From Clitoria ternatea (Eukaryota; Streptophyta; Magnoliopsida; Fabales; Fabaceae): DNA of 64,000 bases. Location: contig CM075673.1 of assembly GCA_037962975.1 (NCBI GenBank), forward strand, positions 165,932,667 to 165,996,666, read 5' to 3'. The position numbers were made by a program, and so were the translations under genes. The notes beneath the pieces were generated by a model. It had not been told where the DNA came from. It was given only the letters and a program-made list of their open reading frames with translations, and made no database searches. This document shows, one piece after another, positions 44,828 to 55,061 of this stretch (its first letter is position 1; each line of letters starts with the position of its first letter).

Positions 44828-46552
44828 TTATCCTTTACCCACAGCTTGTAGAAGTATGAGCAACTGAAGGAAATAGTAAGAGGCTCCTCCAACTGTAGCA
44901 TACTCTAACTTCTCTTTTCCTTCTACTTCTGGGAAGTCATTTTCCTTTGAACGATTGAAGCCTCCAACTAGCCACCCCAGATTATTATAACCTCCATTAT
45001 ACAACTTTGAAGCTGCTGTCAATGACCTGAATCACTCACCAAAATCAACAAAACTTTTGCTTTATTCCCATAATCATGAACTTGTTATGCTTGTGTTTTG
45101 GTTCTGTGTATTGGGAAAATATCACATACATAGTTTATAAAACTTATTAACTGTTAGTTGTCACATTTTAGTAAAAACCAGAAAAAATAAACAGATTTTT
45201 TTTCCCAAATAAAGTTAATTAGATCCACTTTCAAGTTGAAAGATCGATACTATGATGGTAATTCTCGGGGTCATGATTGATAACATTTTCTTTTAAAAAA
45301 ATATCACTTTCTTTTTGATATCATCGTTTTAGGAAGAAAAAGAAAGATTATCTTCTTAAAATAAATTAAACCAAACAAAAAATTTGCCAAGTAAAAATAA
45401 ATAAACAATTTGTCCTGCTGCATTGTTCATGAAATGGTATGTGTTTCTCACCAGGAACGGTAACCAATTGGATAACCCTTAGATAAGTTTTTAATCCTTA
45501 TAAATCATTTTCTGTTTTACTTTATGAAAAAATTAGTTTTGATCTTCATAAATTTCATGTTTTAAAATACAATGATAATGATGTCTCACGTATAAATGTT
45601 ACCCACCAAAAAAAAAATAACACATTTTAAAATCTTCTATATATGATTGGTTAACTTTTTAAAAGTTCAATCACATTATTTCTTAATTTTGACTCTTTAA
45701 AAAAGTAATCAATTGCATGAAATGTGGTGAATAATGTGTTAAAAAAATGTTGTTAGCATAATTCTCGTCTAAATATATCACATCACCTGTTATTTCAAAA
45801 ATTGTTAATGTGACATGTTAGATATGTCACATGTTATCACTAAACGATAGCTACGGTGACATGTTTAGATATAAATGACAATAAAAATTATTTTTAAAAC
45901 CTTAAAATTTATTAGAATTAAAACAAAATAAAAAATTGAAACTAAAAATTAACTATATTTAAGTCTTTCAATCAAGTGCAAGCAAGTAAACTAAAATTGC
46001 TATTTTCATTCAAAGCTATATAGATAATCATAATTTGATACAACAAAATACCCATTTTTCTGCATAAATAAATAAATAAGCATTTTATTATCCTCACCTT
46101 AATCCTTCTCCACATGCCACAAGAAGCTTGGAATCCTTATCAGGAATGGCACTCCCCACTTGGCTAAGAAACTCAGAATTCACAGTAGTAAAATACTGAC
46201 CAGTCCACAAGCCAATGTAACCAAAATGGACCCACTTCTTAAGCAGAGTTATGGGACTGTTATCCTTATCTTCCACAAATATTGGCACGTGCAAGGACCC
46301 CTTCACACGTGCCTTCTCTCTCTCCCATGTTGGCCTAACATCAAGCAAAATAAACCCTTCTGAGTTCAAGGCCGTGGAAGCATCTTTTGGCCATATAGAC
46401 CTCACTGTGCCAGATTCTATGAGTTGCTTTCCACTACTTCTAGTGGAGGATGTTGCACTAATTACTTGAAATCTTGTGGTGAAAAGGGTCTTCGTTTCTG
46501 TTTTGTGCTTCAGAATTGAAGTTCTGAATGCATGGTTCAGTTGGGTTGCCAT
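44828..46552 (-). CDS. STR10: Rhodanese-like domain protein, plastid type, STR10-like, 2 exons, 217 aa
   Basis: Exons on the minus strand are 46552-46098 and 45026-44828. The GT-AG junction falls inside an Arg codon, giving 218 codons with the stop. The ATG at 46552-46550 is chosen because no ATG lies in frame further upstream. Residues 1 to about 45 are rich in Ser, Thr and Lys/Arg with few acids, as in a chloroplast transit peptide. The rhodanese domain follows, with LLDVRPTWEREKARVKGSLH and the active-site loop ACGEGLR with Cys147. A hydrophobic C-terminal stretch (YYFLQLLILLQAV) may be a membrane anchor. The sequence closely matches Arabidopsis sulfurtransferase 10 (At3g08920), about 214 aa. 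The family transfers sulfane sulfur or has lost activity. The Cys is retained here; the physiological substrate is unknown. Confidence 0.93.
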
Positions 46553-47402
46553 GCACTTCCTTTTCACTCTTCTTTCTCTCTTTTGTTGAGTTCTGACATG
46601 TAAAGGATGTGTTGTTAACTTGTTATGGAGATTTGGTTTGAGTTTTTTTGGATAATGGAAGCTATTAAACCATAACTATTGGCTTTCTGAGTTTTGTATT
46701 TTGTCTGCTTGCTAGTTGCTTTTTTATCTCTATATCTACTTCAAAGACATTGTCTGCTTTCTCAAAAGGATAAGAAAAGGTATTTAAGTTTTGAAATTTA
46801 AAGAAAAAAAAGACTTTTGAGAATGTACCATGAAAATGGTTGATTTAAGTTTTAGAGATTTTTATCAAAATTATTTTTGTTTTAAAAGATACTTATGAAG
46901 TTAGCAGCTTTTTTTTGGAAGCTATTTAAAATAGCCTCTTGGAATACTTGAAGATTTGGGAGGTGTTTAAATTTATTTCGATTCTCTTGTTTTGCTTTCA
47001 GAAAACAGTTTTAAAAAGAAAAGAAAAAGAAGAAACTGACTTGGTTAAAAACTTTAAAACTAGCTTTTTCAGCTCCCTCTCATCACTGCTCCACTCTTTT
47101 ATCTTAAAAATAGTGTTTCTGTTTGTAAAAAAAGATATCTTTTGTTTCCTTAAAAAAAAAAAGTAGTTTTGAAAGTCTTTTGTAAAACACAAAAAAAAAA
47201 ACTATCTCTTTCAAATATTTATTTTGAGGTAGGTATAAAATTCTTCTCTCAATATATCATATTTAGGTTTGAATAAAAAAAATACTTCAAGTAAGAAAAT
47301 TCTCTCAATTAAATTTTTAACAAAACTATATTTTTAATGAGGGTTGAACTCAAAACCTTAAGTTAAATTAAAACAATATCTTACTGATTAATATATGAAT
47401 TC
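46553..47402. other. Promoter region of the STR10-like gene and element B left flank
   Basis: No gene was seen. The region contains A/T runs. The last five bases (47398-47402, AATTC) are the left target duplication of element B. Confidence 0.5.
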
Positions 47403-48203
47403 TGATTCGGTCTGGATACCGGTCCCTAAAGTTATGACGTCAGAATGACTTCATGAGAGGGAAACCGGTGTCACAGTTCGGGCAGCGTTACACCGGATAT
47501 CCGGTATCCCTCCATCCGCTCTTATCTCATCAGACGTTCTATTCATTCTCTCTACCACGGATACTTCACTCGTTATCACTGAACGTCTATATAGCCGTTT
47601 GCCTCAGAATCACTGTGAGATAAGAGTTCCTTATAACTTATCAGTGAAGATACCTAACATAGCGGAATATGTCATGTCAATGGCCTCAGAGAACAAGTAC
47701 ATGTGCCAGCGAATTATGTGGAAAGGTGATTATCCCCATCCTTATCACAGGATCGTACTCTGATAATTGACCTACCCCCCTGAAACACTCTGAGTACTGA
47801 ACCACTTTGATTGACACACTTCACACGCTATTAGAGCCAATGGGTCCACTTGCATCCAACGATTCATTTCCAACGTTCAACTATAAATAGCTCAATCAAA
47901 AACACATGCAAGACTACGTTGTCCTAACTCACTCTTTACTTTGTATCGCTTGTGAATTCATTGAGTTCATACACTCTTCTGACTTGAGCGTCGGAGAATC
48001 TTCGCGGGTGGCACCACCTTTCGCCCTCTCTCAACGCGAATCGTTGGTGTGAAGGATCTCCAGGACAACAAGACCGGCTTCTCCCACTGAGAGGCCGGAC
48101 TATAATACCGGATACCCATTGCACCGGTGCGCAAACCCTAGAACACCTATACTCTTGTGGCTGGTCCCACACCGGATCCTAGACCCCGGTTCAGACCAGT
48201 TCA
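47403..48203 (+). repeat. 5' LTR of element B
   Basis: The LTR starts TGATTCGGTCTGG and ends CCAGTTCA. It contains TGACGTCA at 47435-47442, a bZIP/as-1-like palindrome, and TATAAATA at 47882-47889. It is followed by the primer-binding site. Confidence 0.95.
47882..47889 (+). promoter_or_regulatory. TATA box of the 5' LTR
   Basis: CTATAAATAGCTC lies about 480 bp into the LTR and is identical in the 3' LTR (58922-58929). It would drive the genomic RNA. Confidence 0.7.
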
Positions 48204-48204
48204 T

Positions 48205-48222
48205 TGGCACGCCCAGTGGGAC
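48205..48222 (+). other. Primer-binding site of element B
   Basis: TGGCACGCCCAGTGGGAC starts one base after the LTR. It differs by one base from the site of element A, so both elements use the same or a very similar tRNA primer. Confidence 0.85.
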
Positions 48223-48265
48223 TCGTTAGAGTTATTCCCATTTTCGCCGAAGTTTGGTTGTCGTA

Positions 48266-49747
48266 ATGGAAGGTGATGGACGTGATTTCGTTGATGGTCA
48301 TGTAGAGGATGTGACCCACCAACAGACTGGAAGGAGGCTTGTCTTTGAGTCTCCTGTTACCAATACCCGGAGGATGGTGCAAGTGCCAACCCCTGATCCT
48401 CTAGATGAGGTTATCAGACAGCTCAGGGAGGAGCTGATGGAGTTGAGGCGGGAGAAAGGAGGAGCTGGGGACAGGGTAATGTCCCATGCAGAGGATGTTC
48501 ACCATACATCAGCGAGGGATAGATCTACGACCTTCCAGTATTTGAAAATCCCCACGTACGAAGAGAGAGAGCAGACCCAAGACTCTGGTGATAGAGTCAG
48601 TACCAGGAGAAGGGAGCAGGCAGTGGTAACTTCTGGGACTTACAAGCTCAGCGTTCCTTTCTCAAGGAGATTGATGAGCATTGTCATCCCGAAGCATTTG
48701 CAAACGACTCAGCCACTGTCGATCGAAAAGTACAATGGAGAAACTGATCCTACTAAGCACTTGGATGCTTATGTGTATGAAGCCATGTATTTGGGAGCTG
48801 ATGAAGACGTCATGTGCAGGATGTTCCTAAGAACACTGACGGAGGAAGCTCTCAGCTGGTTCAAGAGTTTACCCTCAGGATCCATAGATTCTTGGGAGGA
48901 AATGGCAGCAGCGTTTGAAAGCCATTTTGTCATCTCCAAGGACATCCCGAGAACTTCTCACACCTTGGCACAGATAAGGCAAGGAGAGACTGAAACTCTT
49001 AAGGAGTTCTTGAAGAGGTTTTATAAGGAGGCTGCTTTGGTCCCCAACCTCACGGAGGCAATACAGCTCCATATCGTTGTGGAAGCTTTACAACCTGGTT
49101 CTATTTTTACCCTTTCCTTGGCAAAGAGCCCCCCAATGACCTTTGAGGAGTTTCGAAGGAAGGCTTCCAAATACGTGGGCATAGAGATGCATCTGGAGGC
49201 AACAACAGCCAAAATGAAGCCTCCAGCACCCTCTCAACAGCCACGGAGGGAGAAGGAGAGGATGAGACCTGAGAAACATACCTTCCGAGAGGACTTTGCA
49301 AGCGTTCGTCCACATCAACGAGATAGGCGCGTCTCGTCGTTCAATAACTACGCCCCTCTGAACGCCAAGCACTCCCAAATCATGAGGGAGGTTGGCTGGC
49401 CAACGCTCAATGTTTTTGGTATAAAGAAGCCGTTCCCAGTCAAGAGGGGTGGTAACCCACGTAAGTATTGCACTTTCCATGAACAGACGGGTCACAACAC
49501 TGACGAGTGCAAGGCGTTGAAGAATACAGTGGAGACTCTCATTCGGGAAGGAAAGCTGAAGCAATACTTGTTCAGGGAGAAATCTGTAGACGAGCCTCAA
49601 AGGATGGACAAGAAGGGCAGAGATCCTGATGATGAAGATGATAATACTCATAACCCAGTCAGGAAGTTCACTGCAGCTGAAAAGCAGAAAGGAGTAGTGA
49701 TTGTTGAAGGAGCTCAACAGAACAACATGCCTCAGCAGCAGAGGTAG
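48266..49747 (+). pseudogene. Element B: Gag (493 aa, ends at a premature stop)
   Basis: The first ATG is 44 bp after the primer-binding site. The gag core (EALSWFKSLPSGSIDSW) and a C-x2-H-x4-H-x4-C knuckle (CTFHEQTGHNTDEC) align throughout with element A. A TAG at 49745-49747 interrupts the gag-protease linker, where element A reads through. Length and domains are otherwise complete, so Gag alone might still be made. Confidence 0.9.
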
Positions 49748-51421
49748 GGCAGACGTGAAGTGATTGAGATGATAGCTGGAGGATTTGCTGGAGGAGGAGC
49801 ATCAATCACAGCCCGAAAGAATCACCACAGGATGATTTTGTCTGTCCAGGGCAAATCAAGAGATAACCGTCCTTTCAGGGACGGTGTGGCAGCCCCAATG
49901 GTGTCATTCACTGACGATGACTTTGGCCCAACGATCCCAGGAGGGGACGACGCAGTGGTGATCATTGCTGTAATTGCCAACAAGGACATGAAAAGGATCC
50001 TCGTTGACCAGGGAAGTTCTTGTGATGTAATTTTTTATAATTGTTTCAAAAGAATGGGTTTTAATGATGCAGATCTACAGCCTTACACGCAAGAGCTCAC
50101 AGCGTTTAACGGGGCCAAGCAACCCACTAAGGGGTACCTCGACACCCTGATTTCTTTCGAAGGAGAACCTGGTGCAAGAACGGTCAAATCAAGAATTTTG
50201 GTGATTGATGTGGAATCTCCCTACAACGGTATCATAGGCCGTCCTACTTTGAACGCAATGGAAGCAATTGTGTCTACTCCTCACCTCCTGATCAAATTCA
50301 TCGACAAGGACAACGACGTGTCTTCTCTCCGCGGTGATCAGGAGATGGCTCGGTACTGTTACAACCTGAGCCTCAATATGGTTAAGTTGGAAGCATTCAA
50401 CAAGAAGAGGAAGCTGAACGACGGAGAAACAGCGGCTGGGTCCGTCAGTCTAATTGACTTGGACCCAAGAGCGGAATTGAAGATTGACCATCTCAATCCC
50501 TCAAAGCCCACACCGGATGGTGGTTCCAGGGACGTCGTCTTAGGGGATTCCCCAGAGAAGGTCACGCACATCAATGATAACCTGGAGTCAGTCATGGAGC
50601 AGCGTTTGCTAATCCTCCTGCAGGAGTTTAAAGACCTTTTCGCGTGGACAGCAGCAGACATGCCTGGGATGGACCCTGATTTTTGTTGCCACAAACTCGC
50701 TGTGTACCCAGAAACGAGACCGGTGGCCCAGAAGAATAGGAGATTGGGACCGGAGAAACAGAGGGCAGCGTGTGAACAGACTGAAGAGTTGTTGAAGGTT
50801 GGTTTTATAAAGGAGATTCGTTATTCTTCTTGGCTTTCTAATGTAGTGATGGTGCAGAAAGCTAATGGCAAGTGGAGGATGTGCACAGACTATATGGATC
50901 TTAACCGGTGTTGCCCCAAAGATCTGTATCCCCTGCCAAATATTGATCGCATGGTAGATGACTCATCTGGTTACCAGTACCTTAGTTTTATGGATGCTTA
51001 TTCTGGGTACAACCAGATTCCGATGTGGGAAGGAGATCAAGAGAAGACGGCTTTTGTCAATGACCGTGGTGTTTTCTGCTACACCACCATGCCATTTGGA
51101 TTGAAGAATGCTGGCGCTACCTATCAGCGCATGATCAACAAAGTTTTTGAAGGGATGCATACCAAGCTGGTTGAAGTGTATATTGATGATATTATAGCCA
51201 AAACGCCCGCTGGAGGAGACCACATTGAAGACCTGCGCCAAGTTTTCACTAGGCTGCGACAGTACAACATGAGGCTAAACCCCTTGAAGTGCACCTTCGC
51301 CGTTCCAGCAGGGAAATTCTTGGGATTCATGTTGACCCAACGAGGCATTGAGGCTAACCCTGGGAAGTGTCAAGCAATTCTGGACATGCAAAGCCCTAAG
51401 AGTCTGAGGGAGGTCCAATAG
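49748..51421 (+). pseudogene. Element B: protease and reverse transcriptase segment
   Basis: It is in the same frame as gag. The aspartic protease shows LVDQGSSCDVIF and GIIGRPTLNAM. RT shows YLSFMDAYSGYNQ, MPFGLKNAGATYQ and YIDDIIAK. It ends at TAG 51419-51421, directly before the sequence LNGKVAALARF of the RT thumb. No frameshift was found. Confidence 0.92.
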
Positions 51422-53728
51422 CTGAACGGGAAAGTAGCCGCTCTAGCTCGTTTCATGCCCAAGATGGCACACAGATCCCTCCCTTTGTATAAGGCGTTGA
51501 AGAAGCATAAGAGTTTTGAATGGGGAGGGGAGCAAGAACAAGCCTTCCAACAGCTCAAGGCCATTCTCTCGAGTCCACCAATTTTGGTTAATCCTGACCC
51601 TGGTGAGACTTTGATCTTGCATTTAGCAATTTCTGATAAAGCCCTAGGCGTGGTTTTGGTTAAAGAAACCCCCGAAGGGCAGAGACCGGTGTACTTTACC
51701 AGTAAGACATTCCAGGGGGCGGAAGAAAGATATCAGAAGATTGAGAAAGCTGCCCTGGCAGTTGTTTGGGCGTCACGACGGTTAAGGCCATACTTTCATG
51801 CGCACCCAGTATCGGTGAGAACGGATCTGCCTCTCCGTTCAGTGCTCAGCAAACCAGATCTCACTGGAAGAATGATCAAGTGGTCCATCGAGCTGTCTGA
51901 GTTTGAAATTTCTTATGAGCCTCGAGGAGCCATTAAGGCGCAAGCATTGGCTGATTTTGTAGTAGAGATGACAGGGTCAGATCCAGCCATACCTCGAGCA
52001 CATTGGACCATCTACGTTGATGGATCGTCAAATAGTAAAGGCTGTGGGGCAGGCGTTGTGGTGGAAAGTGATGATGGTGTGCACTTAGAGATTTCACTCC
52101 GTTTTAACTTCAAGACCTCTAATAATCAAGCTGAATATGAGGCATGCTTGGCCAGCCTTCGAGCGGCGATTGACATCAGAGCGTTAGCAGTTACGTTGTG
52201 CAGCGACTCACAGCTAGTGATTTCGCAGATCCAGGGGGAGTACCAGGTTAGGGAGCCACAACTTCAATTATACTTAAATTGCGTGAATGAATTGAAGGGA
52301 AGATTTGAAGTTCTAGAATTCAAGCATGTGCCTAGAGAGGAAAACACTAGAGCGGATATCTTGTCAAGGCTCGCAAGTACAAAGCAGCCCAGTAGTACAA
52401 CGACGGTGGTTCAAAGTACTTTGACATCACCTAGCATCCCTCTGTTCCCTTCTCTGAATGCTATAATGGTAAGTTATCCTTATGAGAATTCTTGGGTCAT
52501 CCCCTATATTCGTTATCTGGCAGATGGACAACTCCCCACTGATGAGAAGGAGAGGAGACGAGTGAAAAAGGAGCTGCCGTACTTCACCATGGTTGATGGT
52601 GTCCTCTACAAAAGGGGATTCTCTGTCCCATATCTCCTGTGTTTGGGAGAAGATGAGGTTCAAGCAGTCTTGGAGGAAGTACATGAGGGGCAATGTGGGC
52701 ACCATGCTGGGGGTCGGAGCTTAATGAGAAAGGTCCTCAGGGCTGGATATTGGTGGCCCACTGTAAAGTAAGACTCAGCAGATTTCGTGAAGAAGTGTGA
52801 CGCTTGTCAAAGATTCTCCAACCTTCATCATACACCGGCCCAAGAGCTTTCCTCATCCGCTGTGCCTTGGGCGTTCTACCAGTGGGGCCTTGATATTCTG
52901 GGTTCGTTCCCCACTGCGCCTGGAGGTATCAAATATCTGATTGTGGGGGTAGACTGCTTCACCAAGTGGATTGAGGCTGAGCCAGTAGTGCATATCACTT
53001 CTGCGTGGACAAGGCGTTTCGTGTATGAAAATATCATAGCTCGGTTCGGTGTGCCAGGGCAGATTATAACTGACAACGGCACCCAGTTCACAAACAAAAA
53101 GTTCACAGACTTGCTTTAAGGATTGGGGATAATCCAGATATTTTTATCTGTTGAGCACCCTCAGACGAATGGTCAAGCGGAAGTAGCCAATTGAGAAGTG
53201 CTAAAGGGGTTGAAAAAGCGTCTTGGAGAAGCGAAGGGAGGATGGACTGATCAGCTATGTCACGTTTTGTGGGCATACCGTACTACACCACACTCTTCCA
53301 CTAATGAATCCTCATACCGGTTGACTTACGGGGTTGAGGCGATGATCCCAGTGGACCTGCAAACCAGATCGGCCCGAGTAGAATATTTTTCAGCTGAAGA
53401 CAACAATGTCAATCTGGCGTCATAGCTGGACGTTCTCCAGGAGTTAAGGGAGGGGGCCTTTATCAGAGACCAGGCAATGAAAGCAAAGGCAGCTCTTCGG
53501 TATAATAAACGTGTCCAATACAGAGCTTTCAATACTGGAGATCTTGTTTTGAGAAAGGCGAGTGTGGGAAATAAATTTGCCTACCAAGGAAAGCTAACAC
53601 CGACGTGGGAAGGCCCTTACAGAGTATCTGAAGTGACCGGAAAGGGATCATACCGGTTGGAAGAACTTGATGGGACTCCAATCCGTAACAAATGGAACAC
53701 TCAGAACTTACGTGTTTATTACAGCTAG
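51422..53728 (+). pseudogene. Element B: RNase H, second RNase H and integrase with four stops
   Basis: The same frame continues to the natural stop at 53726-53728 (RVYYS). The first RNase H (LHLAISDKALGVVLVKE) lacks the first catalytic Asp, as in element A. The second RNase H has IYVDGSSNSKGCGAG, NNQAEYEA and LCSDSQLV. Integrase has its zinc finger, D in DILGSF, D in TDNGTQF and E in GQAEVAN*E, plus the GPY/F motif. Stops are at 52769-52771, 53117-53119, 53192-53194 and 53423-53425. Confidence 0.92.
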
Positions 53729-54062
53729 TTGGTAAGGCGACATGTACTCTTTTTCCTTACTTGAGTTTTTTCCCATTGGGTTTTCTCAAGAAGGTTTTAA
53801 CGAGGCATGACCCCAACTATGCTCCCTTTGTAATATACTTTCAATCTTAATGAGAATGCAGTTCAATAACCTCATCACTCTCACTTTTCCTGCATGTTGT
53901 GATTTGTAGCTATAGCCCATTACGCGTATTCCTTAGGACGGATGATCTCAACTACCCACTTTGTAGTTGACGATGTAACTCCTTGAGGGACTGATGAAGA
54001 CCCCTCAGGACAGATGATCTCAATCACACATTTTGTGCATTGACGATGTAACTCCTCGAGGT

Positions 54063-54358
54063 GGAATGGGTTGTAGGGCTGGTCTTTTTTCAAGGCCACA
54101 AACCGAACCCCATTCGAAGACAACATGGGTTGTAGGGCTGGTCCTTTTTCAAGGCCACAAACCGAACCCCATTTGAAGACAATATGGGTTGTAGGGCTAG
54201 TCCTTTTTCAAGGCCACAAACCGAACCCCATTCGAAGACAACATGGGTTGTAGGGCTGGTCCTTTTTCAAGGCCACAAACCGAACCCCATTCGAAGACAA
54301 CATGGGTTGTAGGGCTGGTCCTTTTTCAAGGCCACAAACCGAACCCCATGCGAAGGCT
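54063..54358. repeat. 59-bp tandem array (5 copies) in element B
   Basis: TGGGTTGTAGGGCTGGTC recurs at 54068, 54126, 54185, 54244 and 54303. Copies are nearly identical, indicating recent expansion. Position matches the arrays of element A, but the unit sequence is unrelated. Confidence 0.93.
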
Positions 54359-55061
54359 TGGGCGTAGTAAGTTGGTCCATCTAGAATACCAAGCTGAACC
54401 CCAAGTAACGGGCACAGTAGGTTCAGGATTAGCCCTGATCCGAACCCCGTGTTGAAGGCTTGGATTGTAGGATTGCACCAAACTCCAAGTACGGTTAGTA
54501 GGATCGAACCGAACACCGTGTGAAGACTTGAGTAGTAGGATTAAACCGAACCTCAAAAGAAAGGTGTAAAACTTACCCTCTTTTTAAGGTCGTACCGAAC
54601 TTCAAATGCAATTTCCGTCCTCAACTCTGAAGTATTCATTACAGAGCGGTTGAACATTCATATAGCCGTTCTACATCTTAGAGGTCGGACAAAACGTCCA
54701 AACTTTTAAAGAAGTTAAAGGTAACTTTTACAGTGAAATTTCCCTTCCCAACATACCTATACTTGGGGACAGGGCATACTTTAACATTAATTGCCGCTTG
54801 TCTGTTACAATTTGTTATCTTAATTCGATGTGATAAGAACGCTTTAAACAGCGGTATAGCTAGACAAGAGCGGCTTTGCAAAGTATTGAAAAAGATAAAG
54901 TATTATGCATATTGTTAAGTTATCTGGCAATCATATACTGGTCATAAATGATAAAGAGGAACAAAGCAAAGTCTATTTCTTGAAAGAAGAGGTTGTACAT
55001 GACTCAAAGTGTTAAAAGCTGGAGCTGATCCCAGAACACAGCCACAAATGAAAGCATAAAA
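54359..55061. other. Element B region between the array and the antisense gene
   Basis: Degenerate copies of the CCGAACCCCA motif continue to about 54600. The rest is non-coding and should hold the 3' end of the antisense transcript. I found no clear AATAAA on the minus strand here. Confidence 0.5.

Noticed and set aside
47936..48172. 78-codon minus-strand frame in the LTR of element B
   Set aside because: It lies in the U5/R part of the LTR, has no family resemblance and is not supported by any signal.
49088..49717. 209-codon frame opposite to gag of element B
   Set aside because: It is a shadow of the gag coding sequence with no counterpart conserved in element A and no recognisable domain.
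54208..54516. 102-codon minus-strand frame
   Set aside because: It lies in the 59-bp tandem array and repeats the array period.
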